Part shown: positions 16,379 through 25,722 of the stretch, one piece after another
Layout: each line of letters starts with the position of its first letter
Numbering within the stretch: position 1 is the first letter of the stretch
From: Lachnospiraceae bacterium
GTDB taxonomy: Bacteria > Bacillota > Clostridia > Lachnospirales > Lachnospiraceae
Length of the DNA stretch: 64,000 nucleotides
NCBI GenBank assembly: GCA_021202465.1
Contig: JAJQCZ010000008.1
Span: 1 to 64,000, forward strand
Direction of reading: 5' to 3'
Notes under the pieces: generated by a model
The model's input: the letters and a program-made list of their open reading frames with translations, nothing else
Told to the model about the DNA's origin: nothing
Database searches by the model: none
Position numbers and translations under genes: made by a program

Positions 16379-17506
16379 ATGACCAAGAAGAAATGGATAC
16401 CGGCTGTCATCATTCTGGCAATCGCCGCTGTCGTCGGAGGTGTTGCTGCAGCCAGTTTCATCGCCAAGCGTAACTTCGTAGAGGACATCTACGAAGGAGA
16501 GGGTGTGACATCGACCTTTACGCTCAGCGAATACAATGAGAACCTTGAGGGAACCGTTGCCGATGCCACCGTCTATGTGCTTCAGGGGGAAGAGGAGGGA
16601 GCCAGTCTCCTGGTCCTCGGCGGAACGCATCCGAATGAGCCGTCAGGCCATATGGCAGCCATCCTTCTGGAAGAGAACGCCACGGTGGAGGTAGGCACGA
16701 TCTACGTGATTACCAACGTCAATAATTCCGCCTTCACGCACAATGATCCGCTGGAGGGTTCGCCGCAGTACATCAACTTTACCACCTCGACCGGTGAGAC
16801 CCGCACCTTCCACTATGGTTCCCGGGCGACCAACCCGATCGACCAGTGGCCGGATCCGGATATCTATACGCACAGCTCCGGTCAGACCCTGTCCGGCTCC
16901 GAGACGCGGAACCTGAATCGCTGCTATCCGGGTATCGAGGATGGCACCATTACGGAGCAGGTGGCTTATGCCGTAACTACGATGATTCAGGAGCTTGATA
17001 TCACGATGACCATCGATCTGCATGAGTCCAGTCCCGAGTATTCAGTCAACAATGCGACTGTGGCGCATGAGAATGCCATGTCCATCGCCTCTGAGGGCGT
17101 GCTGAATCTGCAGCTTGAAGGAATCTCCATGAGCCTGGAACCTTCGCCGGTTTCTCTGCACGGCCTGACGCACCGCGAGCTGGGTGATTTCACAAACACC
17201 TACGCGCTGCTGATGGAGACGGGTAACCCGTCTCAGGGACGTCTGCGCGGCGCTACCAACGAAGAGCTGGTTCTGACGGGCGAGGATCCCTGCTATGAGA
17301 TCGCCTATGATCTGGGTCTGCTGTACGTGGATTATTCCTCCGGCAGCCTGCCGATCGAGACACGTGTGGGACGTCACCTGCAGGGTATTATTGAGTACAT
17401 CAATGCTCTGAACAATAACAGTGAGGATCAGCTGGTCGTGACAGGAATTCCTACCTATGATGAACTGACGGCCGACGGGGTGTCTCTGGGAGATTTCCTG
17501 TTGTAG
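16379..17506 (+). CDS. Membrane-anchored M14 / AstE-AspA-like zinc hydrolase
   Basis: 375-aa protein with an N-terminal membrane anchor (IPAVIILAIAAVVGGVAAASF) and an extracytoplasmic domain of the succinylglutamate desuccinylase/aspartoacylase branch of M14 peptidases. The zinc motif HxxE is in GGTHPNEPSG (about 81-90), an Arg-Asn pair in TRNLNRCYPG binds substrate carboxylate in relatives, and the third zinc ligand is the His of DLHESSPEY (about 214). Such enzymes remove acyl groups from glutamate/aspartate or cut C-terminal residues. ATG 16379 has AAGGAGG 11 bases upstream; ATG 16358 lies before that SD and is rejected. Same operon as the permease; likely trims the imported or released glutamyl compound outside the cell. 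Confidence 0.8.
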   Translation: MTKKKWIPAVIILAIAAVVGGVAAASFIAKRNFVEDIYEGEGVTSTFTLSEYNENLEGTVADATVYVLQGEEEGASLLVLGGTHPNEPSGHMAAILLEENATVEVGTIYVITNVNNSAFTHNDPLEGSPQYINFTTSTGETRTFHYGSRATNPIDQWPDPDIYTHSSGQTLSGSETRNLNRCYPGIEDGTITEQVAYAVTTMIQELDITMTIDLHESSPEYSVNNATVAHENAMSIASEGVLNLQLEGISMSLEPSPVSLHGLTHRELGDFTNTYALLMETGNPSQGRLRGATNEELVLTGEDPCYEIAYDLGLLYVDYSSGSLPIETRVGRHLQGIIEYINALNNNSEDQLVVTGIPTYDELTADGVSLGDFLL

Positions 17507-17562
17507 TTTTTTGAAATTTAGCTGAAAACGTTGGGGTGAAAAGGATGCTGCCCCGATGACAT

Positions 17563-17603
17563 GGCCGGGAATGCTTCGCCAGGCGAATCTTCCCGGCCTG
17601 TTT
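17563..17603 (+). terminator. Probable terminator after the M14-like gene
   Basis: GGCCGGGAA (17563-17571) pairs with TTCCCGGCC (17590-17598). The following tract is TGTTTG, so termination may be incomplete and the next gene partly co-transcribed. Confidence 0.45.
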
Positions 17604-17634
17604 GAATATGCGCCGGTTGGGAAGGACAGAGAGA

Positions 17635-18777
17635 ATGAAGAAAAGAAGATGTTTGTGGCTGTTTGCAGTGCTTTTGGTGATGTCTCTGGCTGTGAGCGGA
17701 TGCTCGTCAGACGATACTTCGGAGACCTCAGCGACAGATTCGACGGAAGAGGAGAGCTCTGACAGCAGTTCGGCTTCCTCGAGTTCCGGTACACCGGATT
17801 ACAGTGCCGGACTGGACGATGACGGCAACCTGGAGGGGATCGATGTCGCTTCCCTGGTAACCCTTCCGGATTATAAAAATGCGGTGCTTTCGCAGAGCGA
17901 TGTGGAAGTCACGGATGACGATGTGCAGGCCGAGATCGACCTTATCCTGGAGGAATTTGCCGAGACCAGCGAGGTGACAGACCGCGCGGTGGAAGATGGG
18001 GACACGGTGAACATTGACTATGTCGGCAGCATTGACGGCGATGAATTTGACGGGGGCAGCACCGAGGGCGCGGGGACGGATGTGACCATCGGCGTAACTT
18101 CCTATATCGATGACTTCCTGGAGCAGCTGATTGGCCATACGCCCGGAGAGACCTTCGATGTGGAAGTGACATTCCCTGATCCATATGAGAATAATACAGA
18201 CCTCTCCGGGAAGGATGCAGTCTTTGAGGTCACGATCAACTATATTACTGAGACGACCCTGCCGGAACTGACCGATGATTTTGTGGCGGAGAATCTGGCG
18301 GATTCCTATGACAGCACGACGGTCGAGGAGTTCGAGGCGACCGTACGTGGAGAACTGGAGACCAACAGTCAGTATGATGCGGTATGGGATTACCTGATTG
18401 AAAATACGACCTTCAGTGAAGTGCCGGAAAGCCTGGTTGAGGAGCTGCTGCAGATCAGTGTGGATTATTATACACAGCAGGCATCCTACTATTCTCTTGA
18501 TCTGGAGGAATACCTGAGCTACTATGGCATAGAGAGCGAAGAGGCTCTGCGCGAGGAGCTCTGGGATACGACGGAGACGACGGCCAAATGGTATATTATC
18601 GCTCAGGCCATCGCGGAGGCAGAGGGCATCGAGACCGATGATGCGGCGCTGGAAGCATTCTTCGGGGATACGGATTACAGCACTTATCTGGAATATTATG
18701 GAACCGGGTATGTGAAGATGCAGGTGCGCATCCATGATGTAGCCACGCTGATCTATGAAACGGCGACGCTGGAGTAG
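17635..18777 (+). CDS. Secreted trigger-factor-like FKBP peptidyl-prolyl isomerase lipoprotein
   Basis: 380-aa lipoprotein: basic start, hydrophobic helix and lipobox (AVSGC), a Ser/Thr/Asp-rich linker, then a region with the layout of trigger factor without its ribosome-binding domain. The FKBP domain lies at about 118-200 (DGDTVNIDYVGSIDGDEF, LIGHTPGETFDVEVTFPDPY). After it comes a helical C-terminal chaperone region with LTDDFVAENL and EVPESLVEELL. The ATG at 17635 is chosen because it starts the signal peptide. Such lipoproteins help fold exported proteins at the outer face of the membrane, possibly including those encoded just upstream. Ends in TAG. Confidence 0.85.
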   Translation: MKKRRCLWLFAVLLVMSLAVSGCSSDDTSETSATDSTEEESSDSSSASSSSGTPDYSAGLDDDGNLEGIDVASLVTLPDYKNAVLSQSDVEVTDDDVQAEIDLILEEFAETSEVTDRAVEDGDTVNIDYVGSIDGDEFDGGSTEGAGTDVTIGVTSYIDDFLEQLIGHTPGETFDVEVTFPDPYENNTDLSGKDAVFEVTINYITETTLPELTDDFVAENLADSYDSTTVEEFEATVRGELETNSQYDAVWDYLIENTTFSEVPESLVEELLQISVDYYTQQASYYSLDLEEYLSYYGIESEEALREELWDTTETTAKWYIIAQAIAEAEGIETDDAALEAFFGDTDYSTYLEYYGTGYVKMQVRIHDVATLIYETATLE

Positions 18778-18829
18778 ACGGACTTTCTTTTCATGGTAAA
18801 TTCAATCAATAAAAGAACCGGGCGCCCTA

Positions 18830-18858
18830 TAGATTTTCCTGAAATTTTGAGTTATACT
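18830..18858 (+). promoter_or_regulatory. Weak candidate promoter of map
   Basis: TATACT (18853-18858) with a poor -35, TAGATT (18830-18835), 17 bases away; 58 bases before the start codon. Confidence 0.3.
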
Positions 18859-18916
18859 ATTTTGCCGTGATGTGCTGCGGGCCTGTCGGGGCTTTCGCGG
18901 CAGTGAGGAGGACAGA

Positions 18917-19792
18917 ATGGTGAAGAAAATCGGCAGAAATGATCCCTGCTGGTGCGGCAGCGGAAGAAAATATAAACAGTGCCATGAGGCGTTTGACGAG
19001 AGGATTCGCCGCTGTGAGGATGAAGGGCATATCGTCCCGACGCGCGACCTGATCAAGACACCGGCACAGATCGAAGGCATCCGGGAGAGCGGAAAGATCA
19101 ACATCGCCGTACTGGATGAGGTTGCTGCGGCGATTCATGTGGGGATGAGCACGCAGGAAATCGATGATATTGTCTATCAGAAAACGACGGAGATGGGAGC
19201 CATCCCGGCGCCGCTTCATTACGAGGGATTTCCCAAGAGCGTGTGTACCTCCATCAACGACGAGGTCTGCCATGGTATCCCCGACAAAGATATCATCCTG
19301 CAGGATGGAGACATCATCAACGTAGATGTTTCTACTATATATAAAGGATACTTCTCAGACTCCTCGCGGATGTTCTGCATTGGAAATGTCTCGGAGGAGA
19401 GGCAGCGCCTGGTGCGGGTAACGAAGGAGTGCGTCGAGAAGGGTCTGGAGCAGGTGAAGCCCTGGGGGTATCTGGGCGATATGGGCGAGGCGGTTCACAA
19501 CCATGCTCTGGAGAACGGTTACAGCGTCGTGGCGGATATCGGCGGGCACGGCGTCGGCCTGCAGTTTCATGAGGAGCCCTTCGTCAGCTATGTGACGGCC
19601 CGGGGCTCAGAGATGCTGATGGTGCCGGGGATGGTGTTTACCATTGAACCCATGGTCAACGCAGGAACGGATGAATTCTGCGAGGACGAGGAGAATGGCT
19701 GGACCATCTATACCTGGGACGGGATGGATTCCGCTCAGTGGGAGGTGACGGTGGCTGTCACCGAGGATGGGTGCGAGATTCTGGCTTATTAG
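18917..19792 (+). CDS. map: Methionine aminopeptidase type I with N-terminal SEC-C zinc motif
   Basis: 291-aa cytosolic enzyme removing N-terminal Met from new proteins. It begins with a SEC-C motif (NDPCWCGSGRKYKQCH, about 8-23), the zinc element that binds ribosome/SecB partners, then the pita-bread catalytic domain with the usual metal ligands: two Asp (DVSTIYKGYFSD, about 137 and 148), His in GGHGVG, Glu in FTIEPMVN and a late Glu (QWEVTVAVT). ATG 18917 follows GAGGAGG. The extra motif makes it longer than the core enzyme (about 250 aa). It stands alone, well away from the ribosomal-protein cluster that often holds map. Ends in TAG. Confidence 0.95.
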   Translation: MVKKIGRNDPCWCGSGRKYKQCHEAFDERIRRCEDEGHIVPTRDLIKTPAQIEGIRESGKINIAVLDEVAAAIHVGMSTQEIDDIVYQKTTEMGAIPAPLHYEGFPKSVCTSINDEVCHGIPDKDIILQDGDIINVDVSTIYKGYFSDSSRMFCIGNVSEERQRLVRVTKECVEKGLEQVKPWGYLGDMGEAVHNHALENGYSVVADIGGHGVGLQFHEEPFVSYVTARGSEMLMVPGMVFTIEPMVNAGTDEFCEDEENGWTIYTWDGMDSAQWEVTVAVTEDGCEILAY

Positions 19793-19860
19793 CGCCTGCC
19801 AGATACAATTTCCTGAAACAAACTGGTTGTGAGGATAGTCCATAAGCGGAGGAAAAAACG

Positions 19861-19902
19861 CGGTCATATGAGAGCAGAAATGCTTTTATATGACCGTATT
19901 TT
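19861..19902 (+). terminator. Terminator of map
   Basis: CGGTCATAT (19861-19869) pairs with ATATGACCG (19888-19896), with inner AGCA/TGCT, followed by TATTTTAAT. Confidence 0.65.
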
Positions 19903-19958
19903 AATATCACGAAAAACATATGAGAAACGAAAGTAAACCAACATAATTCATAGGAGAA

Positions 19959-20018
19959 ATGCAAGATATGGAACAAAGTTCATATGAAAAACGAAAAGCC
20001 CTGCGGAGATTTGCTTGA
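19959..20018 (+). CDS. Possible 19-aa leader peptide
   Basis: ATG 19959 preceded by TAGGAGA, reading MQDMEQSSYEKRKALRRFA then TGA. The SD is good, but no promoter or conservation can be shown. It ends 17 bases before the -35 of feoAB, so it would be on a different transcript. Confidence 0.2.
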   Translation: MQDMEQSSYEKRKALRRFA

Positions 20019-20033
20019 TATAGCTAATCCGGG

Positions 20034-20061
20034 TTGCTCCTGCCTGAAAATCTGTTATAAT
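20034..20061 (+). promoter_or_regulatory. Promoter of feoAB
   Basis: TTGCTC (20034-20039), 16 bases, TATAAT (20056-20061). Downstream are two GATAA-type half sites (near 20079 and 20096) that could contribute to a Fur or DtxR-type iron-regulator site. They do not form a full consensus, so iron control is inferred from gene function only. Confidence 0.5.
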
Positions 20062-20131
20062 GGACGTGACAAAAATATCGATAAGTGCGTCTAATTGATA
20101 ATGGGGCGTGTGAAAAAGGGGAGCGGAAAGC

Positions 20132-22480
20132 ATGACATTAAAGGATTTAAAGAGCGGCAAGGCGGCGACAATCCTCCATGTGGGAGGAGAGGGAGCGCTG
20201 CGGCAGCATTTTCTGGATATGGGACTGATCCCGGGGGCGACGGTGACGATGGTGAAGCTGGCGCCGATGGGGGATCCCATGGAGGTGCGGATACATAGCT
20301 ATGAACTGACGCTGCGGCTGGCGGATGCGGAGAAGATCGAGGTCGTGGATGTGCGGGATGCGGAGGAGACCGCCGGGGCGGAGAGCCGCCGGGACATCCC
20401 CCATCCGGGTCTCGGTGAGGAAGGAAAATATCACAGCAAGGCGGATGAGCATCCGGTTCCGGACGGGACGGTGCTTTCGTTCGCCCTGGCCGGGAATCAG
20501 AACTGCGGAAAGACGACGCTTTTTAACCAGCTGACGGGTTCGAATCAGCACGTGGGAAATTTTCCCGGTGTGACGGTGGACCGCAAGGACGGCCCGATCC
20601 GCGGTTATGCAGACACTCTGGTGACGGATCTGCCGGGCATCTATTCCATGTCGCCTTATTCCAGCGAGGAACTGGTGACGCGGAATTTTGTGCTCGATGA
20701 CCACCCGCACGGTATCATCAATATTGTTGACGCCACGAACATCGAGAGGAACCTGTATCTGACCATGCAGCTGATGGAGCTGGATATTCCCATGGTGCTG
20801 GCTCTGAATATGATGGATGAGGTGCGTGACAACGGCGGTTCCATCCGCATTAACGAGATGGAGTCCATGCTGGGCATCCCGGTGGTTCCCATCGCGGCGG
20901 TGAAGAACGAGGGAATCGATGAGCTGGTGTCCCATGCGGTACATGTGGCGAGATATCAGGAGCGCCCGGGGCGTCAGGATTTCTGTGACGCCAATGACCG
21001 CGGCGGTGCAGTGCACCGGTGCATTCATGCGATCATGCATCTGATCGAGGATCATGCAAAGCGAGCCGAACTCCCGATTCGTTTCGCGGCCACAAAGCTG
21101 GCGGAGGGAGATCAGCTGATCGAAGAGAAGCTGGCGCTGGACGAGAATGAGAAAGAGATGCTGGAGCATATCGTCCTGCAGATGGAGGAGGAGAGCGGTC
21201 TCGATCGGGCAGCCGCTATCGCCGATATGCGGTTCTCTTTTATCCAGAAAATCTGCCGGAAGACGGTGGTGAAGCCGCGGGAGAGCAAGGAACATCTGCG
21301 CAGTGAGCGGGTCGATCGTATCCTGACGGGGAAATACACGGCGATTCCCTGTTTCATCGGCATCATGGCGGCGGTTTTCTATCTGACCTTCAATGTTATC
21401 GGCAGCGGTCTGGCCGATCTGCTGGATCTGGGCATCATCTGGCTGACGGACCTGGCGGATGCGGCGATGACGGCGGCGCATGTGAACGCCGCGCTGCAGT
21501 CTCTGGTCATCGACGGTATCTTCAACGGCGTCGGCAGTGTTCTCAGCTTCCTGCCGATCATTGTGACTCTGTTTTTCTTCCTGTCGCTGCTGGAGGACAG
21601 CGGCTACATGGCGCGTGTGGCCTTCTTCATGGATAAACTGCTGCGCAAGATTGGTCTGTCCGGCCGCAGCATCGTCCCCATGCTCATCGGCTTCGGCTGC
21701 ACGGTGCCGGGCGTGATGGCGAGCCGCACGCTGCCCTCGGAGCGGGACCGCAAGATGACGATTATGCTGACGCCGTATATGAGCTGCTCAGCGAAGCTGC
21801 CTATCTATGCCTTCTTTGCCAATGCTTTCTTCCCGGAAAATGCAGGGCTGGTAATGATCGTTCTGTATCTGGGCGGCATCCTCGTGGGTATCCTGGTCGC
21901 GGTGCTGATGCAGGGCAGTCTCTTCCGGGGCGAGGCGGTTCCCTTCGTTATGGAGCTTCCCAACTACCGGATGCCTGCCGCGAAGAATGTGGCGCAGCTA
22001 CTCTGGGACAAGGCGAAGGATTTCCTGCAGAGGGCCTTCACGGTCATCTTCATCGCCACCATCGTCATCTGGTTCCTGCAGACCTTTGATCTGAGTCTGA
22101 CGATGGTCAGTGACTCGCAGAACAGTATCCTGGCGGTTGTGGCCGGCCTGATCGCCCCGATTTTCGCGCCTCTGGGCTTCGGGGACTGGCGCATTTCTAC
22201 GGCGCTGATCACCGGATTCATGGCGAAGGAAAGCGTGGTCTCCACGCTGTCGGTGCTGTTCGGTTCTACGGCGCAGCTGCTCGCGGCCATGTCGCCTCTG
22301 GCGGCGGCCAGCCTCCTGACCTTCTGTCTGCTTTACACGCCCTGCGTGGCGGCCATAGCCTCCATCCGCCGCGAACTTGGCGGGAAATGGGCCGTCGCGG
22401 TGGTCGTGGGTCAGTGCGTCATCGCCTGGATCGCGGCCTTCCTCGTCCGCGGTGCGGGACTGGCGCTGGGATTTGGATAA
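20132..22480 (+). CDS. feoB: FeoA-FeoB fusion ferrous iron transporter
   Basis: 782-aa protein joining FeoA and FeoB. Residues 1-75 are the SH3-like FeoA domain (LKSGKAATILHVGGEG, LRQHFLDMGLIPGATV). After a linker come the FeoB G domain with Walker A GNQNCGKTTLFNQLTG (about 121-136), FPGVTVDRKDG, DLPGIYSM and NMMDE, then the GDI-like helical part and the membrane core from about residue 405. The core includes two Gate motifs (LIGFGCTVPGVMA and the LLYTPCVAAIA region) and a conserved Cys in SCSAKLPIY. It imports Fe2+ under anaerobic conditions. ATG 20132 follows AAAGGGGAG. No separate feoA or feoC lies beside it. Confidence 0.95.
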   Translation: MTLKDLKSGKAATILHVGGEGALRQHFLDMGLIPGATVTMVKLAPMGDPMEVRIHSYELTLRLADAEKIEVVDVRDAEETAGAESRRDIPHPGLGEEGKYHSKADEHPVPDGTVLSFALAGNQNCGKTTLFNQLTGSNQHVGNFPGVTVDRKDGPIRGYADTLVTDLPGIYSMSPYSSEELVTRNFVLDDHPHGIINIVDATNIERNLYLTMQLMELDIPMVLALNMMDEVRDNGGSIRINEMESMLGIPVVPIAAVKNEGIDELVSHAVHVARYQERPGRQDFCDANDRGGAVHRCIHAIMHLIEDHAKRAELPIRFAATKLAEGDQLIEEKLALDENEKEMLEHIVLQMEEESGLDRAAAIADMRFSFIQKICRKTVVKPRESKEHLRSERVDRILTGKYTAIPCFIGIMAAVFYLTFNVIGSGLADLLDLGIIWLTDLADAAMTAAHVNAALQSLVIDGIFNGVGSVLSFLPIIVTLFFFLSLLEDSGYMARVAFFMDKLLRKIGLSGRSIVPMLIGFGCTVPGVMASRTLPSERDRKMTIMLTPYMSCSAKLPIYAFFANAFFPENAGLVMIVLYLGGILVGILVAVLMQGSLFRGEAVPFVMELPNYRMPAAKNVAQLLWDKAKDFLQRAFTVIFIATIVIWFLQTFDLSLTMVSDSQNSILAVVAGLIAPIFAPLGFGDWRISTALITGFMAKESVVSTLSVLFGSTAQLLAAMSPLAAASLLTFCLLYTPCVAAIASIRRELGGKWAVAVVVGQCVIAWIAAFLVRGAGLALGFG

Positions 22481-22569
22481 CTCTATCGCCCTTGTGATTT
22501 CATTTGTGGCTGTTCTGGTGCTTTATATCGCGGCGCTTCCCGGTCATTGAATGACACAGAGATTTGGGC

Positions 22570-22599
22570 TTGACAAAACAGCCCGGAAAATCGTATAAT
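22570..22599 (+). promoter_or_regulatory. Promoter of the T-box-tyrS transcript
   Basis: TTGACA (22570-22575), 18 bases, TATAAT (22594-22599), a consensus sigma-A promoter just before the T-box leader. Confidence 0.8.
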
Positions 22600-22605
22600 A
22601 CGGCA

Positions 22606-22907
22606 CGTACGAAGCAACAGAGAAACAGGCTGTGAAGGAAAGAAGTAGCCTGCCTGAGAGACCCACAGAGAGCGGCCGGACGGTGAGAGGCGCGGGAGGA
22701 TCGGCAGTGTGAATACATTCCGGAGCTCTGCACCGAACACCGGAAACGGTCAGTAAGCTGCAGCGGGGTGGCGGACGTTATCTTCCGCCGGGGTATGAAT
22801 CCGGGAAAACGGAGCAGTACCGACAGAGGCCGGTCGCGTGAGCGGCGGCAAAATAAGGTGGTATCACGGGAACTCTCGTCCTTTAGGGGACGGGAGTTCT
22901 TTTTTCA
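22606..22907 (+). ncRNA. Tyrosine T-box riboswitch
   Basis: A leader of about 300 bases between the promoter and tyrS has the T-box plan: a long stem I with a TAC (tyrosine) specifier codon at 22714-22716 in the GTGAATACATTCC loop, helical middle regions, the T-box bulge AAGGTGGTATCACGG (22854-22869) and a terminator (22868-22907). Uncharged tRNA-Tyr pairing with specifier and bulge should favour the antiterminator and switch on tyrS. The 441 bases from feoAB to tyrS contain no gene besides this element. Confidence 0.9.
22868..22907 (+). terminator. T-box terminator hairpin
   Basis: GAACTCTCGTCC pairs with GGGACGGGAGTTC, followed by TTTTTTC. Mutually exclusive with the T-box antiterminator. 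Confidence 0.85.
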
Positions 22908-22921
22908 AAGGAGATAAAACA

Positions 22922-24148
22922 ATGCAAATCTATGAAGAACTGGTTGCCAGAGGTCTGATCGCCCAAGTCACAGACGAGCCGGAGGTCCGGGAGCTGATCA
23001 ATTCGGGGAATGCGGTGTTCTATATCGGCTTTGACCCCACGGCGGACAGCCTCCATGTGGGACATTTCATGGCCCTCTGCCTGATGAAGAGGCTGCAGAT
23101 GGCAGGCAATAAGCCCATCGCCCTGCTGGGCGGCGGCACGGCCATGGTCGGAGACCCCTCCGGACGCACCGACATGCGGCAGATGATGACACAGGAGACC
23201 ATCAATCACAATGTGGAATGCTTCAAGAAGCAGATGAGCCGTTTCATCGATTTTTCGGACGGCAAGGCATTAATGGTGAATAACGCCGACTGGCTGCTCG
23301 ATCTCAACTATGCCGAGGTGCTTCGCGAGGTGGGTGCTCATTTCAGTGTCAATAATATGCTGCGCGCCGAGTGCTACAAGCAGCGGATGGAGAAGGGCCT
23401 AAGCTTCCTGGAATTTAACTACATGATCATGCAGAGCTATGATTTTTACGCATTATTCCAGAAATATGGCTGCAACCTGCAGTTCGGCGGCGACGACCAG
23501 TGGAGCAACATGCTGGGCGGTACGGAACTGATCCGCCGTAAGCTGGGGAAGGACGCTTACGCGATGACCATCACTCTCCTGCTGAATTCCGAAGGGAAGA
23601 AGATGGGCAAGACCCAATCGGGCGCCGTATGGCTCGATCCGAACAAGACGTCCCCTTACGATTTCTACCAGTACTGGAGAAATGTCGACGACGCCGATGT
23701 GCTGAAATGCCTGCGGATGCTGACCTTCCTGCCTCTGGAGCAGATCGGAGAGATGGAGAAATGGGAAGGCAGCCAGCTGAATCAGGCCAAGGAGATCCTG
23801 GCCTACGAGCTGACCGCGCTGGTGCATGGCGAGGAGGAAGCGAAAAAGGCTCAGAATGCGGCCCGCGCGCTCTTCGGAGGCGGCGGTGATTCCGCCAGCA
23901 TGCCCACCTGCGAGCTGACAGAAGCGGATTTCACGGAGGATGCCATCGATATCCTTTCGCTTCTGGTAAAGGCGGAGCTGGCCGCTTCCAGGTCCGAGGC
24001 CCGGCGCAATGTCGTACAGGGCGGCGTGTCCCTGGACGGAAAGAAGGTTGAAGATTTCAAGATGCAGCTGACCGCGGAGGAGATCGGAGACGGCGTGGTG
24101 CTGCGCCGCGGGAAGAAGAAATACTGCAAGGTTGTGGTGAAGAAATAA
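22922..24148 (+). CDS. tyrS: Tyrosyl-tRNA synthetase
   Basis: 408-aa class I synthetase charging tRNA-Tyr. HIGH-type motif HVGH near residue 46, the tyrosine pocket ([33 protein letters not shown]), KMGKTQSG as the KMSKS equivalent near residue 226, and a C-terminal S4 RNA-binding domain (about 345-405). ATG 22922 follows AAAGGAGA directly after the T-box terminator. The open frame from 22838 runs through the terminator and is not the start. Regulated by tRNA-Tyr charging. Confidence 0.97.
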   Translation: MQIYEELVARGLIAQVTDEPEVRELINSGNAVFYIGFDPTADSLHVGHFMALCLMKRLQMAGNKPIALLGGGTAMVGDPSGRTDMRQMMTQETINHNVECFKKQMSRFIDFSDGKALMVNNADWLLDLNYAEVLREVGAHFSVNNMLRAECYKQRMEKGLSFLEFNYMIMQSYDFYALFQKYGCNLQFGGDDQWSNMLGGTELIRRKLGKDAYAMTITLLLNSEGKKMGKTQSGAVWLDPNKTSPYDFYQYWRNVDDADVLKCLRMLTFLPLEQIGEMEKWEGSQLNQAKEILAYELTALVHGEEEAKKAQNAARALFGGGGDSASMPTCELTEADFTEDAIDILSLLVKAELAASRSEARRNVVQGGVSLDGKKVEDFKMQLTAEEIGDGVVLRRGKKKYCKVVVKK

Positions 24149-24206
24149 GAAAGATTACAGAATAGTCTGCGCAAAGTATTGCTTAACCTGTAGCAAGACA
24201 AAAAAG

Positions 24207-24251
24207 AATCTTCCGAAGATGCCATTGTGAGGCTTCCTCGGAAGATTTTTT
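24207..24251 (+). terminator. Terminator between tyrS and pyrI, probably bidirectional
   Basis: AATCTTCCGA (24207-24216) pairs with TCGGAAGATT (24238-24247), with T6 on the plus strand. The A-rich left flank (AAAAAAG) provides a T run for the convergent pyrBI transcript. Confidence 0.75.
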
Positions 24252-24298
24252 GTTACTTCAGGCATTATATCCGGTGAGAGGGTCTCACTGGAATCAGA

Positions 24299-24721
24299 TT
24301 ATTCCTCCGCCTTCTGATCACAGTAAATGCAGCGGTAAATGCGTTTTTCCCGGTCCACCAGCTTGAAGACATGGTCCAGATCCTGCTCCACGGAGGTGAT
24401 GCAGCGGGGATTTTTGCAGCGCGCCACATTGACGATCTTCTCGGGGAGCTCCAGCTTCTTTTTCTCCACGGTCTTGCTGTCTTCGATAATATTTACGGTG
24501 ATATCGGGATCCAGATAGCCCAGCACATCCAGATCAACATCAATTTTGTCGCTGATCTTGATGATATCCTTGGATCCGAGCTTATTACTCTTTACGCGGC
24601 GGATGATGGCCACGGGGCAGTCCAGATCGTCCAGGTTCAGATATTTATAGACCAGCATGGAGTGTCCGGCCTTGATATGATCCAGCACAATGCCCTTCTC
24701 AATCGCGTCTACCTTTAACAT
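24299..24721 (-). CDS. pyrI: Aspartate carbamoyltransferase regulatory subunit
   Basis: 140-aa PyrI, the nucleotide-binding regulatory chain that gives ATCase allosteric control by CTP/ATP. The N-terminal nucleotide domain has KVDAIEKGIVLDHI and the Lys-rich IIRRVKSNKLGSKD segment. The C-terminal zinc domain has the four cysteines in CKNPRC and CIYC. It follows pyrB by 29 bases with its own SD. Rare in Gram-positive bacteria outside clostridia, where pyrBI pairs are common. Confidence 0.95.
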   Translation of the reverse strand: MLKVDAIEKGIVLDHIKAGHSMLVYKYLNLDDLDCPVAIIRRVKSNKLGSKDIIKISDKIDVDLDVLGYLDPDITVNIIEDSKTVEKKKLELPEKIVNVARCKNPRCITSVEQDLDHVFKLVDREKRIYRCIYCDQKAEE

Positions 24722-24750
24722 ATGCGTCCTCCTTTCGTATCCTTCCCCGT

Positions 24751-25674
24751 CTATTCCTCAATGCTCAGTCCCAGCAGCTTCATGATCAGAGCCATGCGGA
24801 CAAATTTGCCGTACTCGGCCTGCTCGAAATACACCGCGCGGGGATCCTTGTCCACTTCGACAGCAATCTCATTGACGCGGGGCAGGGGATGCAGGATCTT
24901 CAGATCGTCCTTTGCCTTTTTCAGTTTGTTCAGATCGAGAATGTAGCTGTCCTTCAGCCGTATGTAATCCGCTTCATTGAAGAAACGCTCTTTCTGTACG
25001 CGGGTCATATACAGGATATCCAGTTCACCGATCACCGACTCCATCTTCTCTACTTCGCGGAACGAAGCACCGCTCTTCACGAGCACTTCCTCCTTGATAT
25101 AATCGGGTACCTGCAGCTCATGCGGGGAGATCAGAATGAAACGGATGTTTTCGTAGCGGGAGAGCTGCTTGATCAGGGAGTGGACCGTGCGGCCGAATTT
25201 CAGGTCGCCGCAGAAGCCGATGGTCAGGTCGCTCAGGCGGCCTTTGGTCTCTTTGATCGTCAGCAGATCTGTCAGCGTCTGGGTGGGATGGAGGTGTCCG
25301 CCGTCCCCCGCGTTGATGACCGGGATGTCTACGTTCATGGAAGCGACCAGCGGCGCCCCCTCCTTGGGGTGACGCATGGCGATGATATCGGCGTATTTTT
25401 CGATAACACGCGCCGTATCTGCGACGCTCTCGCCCTTGGCGGCGGAACTTGTGTCAGCAGAAGAAAAGCCGATTACACTGCCTCCCAGCTCCAGCATCGC
25501 GGCCTCAAAACTTAACCGTGTGCGTGTGCTTGGTTCGAAGAACAGTGTAGCCAGCTTTTTTCCCTTGGCGACCTGTGCGTAAGCAGGTCGATCCGCCATG
25601 ATTTTTTCTGCCAGTTCCAGGATTCCATCAATATCCGCCAGTGTCAGATCTGTAGGATCGATCAGATGTTTCAT
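24751..25674 (-). CDS. pyrB: Aspartate carbamoyltransferase catalytic subunit
   Basis: 307-aa catalytic chain converting carbamoyl phosphate and aspartate to carbamoyl-aspartate, the first committed pyrimidine step. Signature [12 protein letters not shown] near residue 50, the Lys loop with [18 protein letters not shown], and [10 protein letters not shown] near the C-terminus. ATG 25674 has AGGAGG upstream on the minus strand. First gene of pyrBI, transcribed from a strong promoter. Competes with the neighbouring arcB product for carbamoyl phosphate. Confidence 0.97.
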   Translation of the reverse strand: MKHLIDPTDLTLADIDGILELAEKIMADRPAYAQVAKGKKLATLFFEPSTRTRLSFEAAMLELGGSVIGFSSADTSSAAKGESVADTARVIEKYADIIAMRHPKEGAPLVASMNVDIPVINAGDGGHLHPTQTLTDLLTIKETKGRLSDLTIGFCGDLKFGRTVHSLIKQLSRYENIRFILISPHELQVPDYIKEEVLVKSGASFREVEKMESVIGELDILYMTRVQKERFFNEADYIRLKDSYILDLNKLKKAKDDLKILHPLPRVNEIAVEVDKDPRAVYFEQAEYGKFVRMALIMKLLGLSIEE

Positions 25675-25722
25675 CTTATTCCTCCTGATGAGAATGAAAG
25701 AATGTCTCTAAGTTGTCGATTT

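Larger units (their letters stand above)
19903..20131 (+). other. feoAB upstream region with repeated motif and possible short ORF
   Basis: Between the map terminator and feoAB, a motif CATATGAgAAACGAAA occurs near 19917 and again, slightly changed, near 19981, in direct orientation. A 19-codon frame starts at 19959 after AGGAGA. The feoAB promoter lies at its end. No larger gene is seen. Confidence 0.4.
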
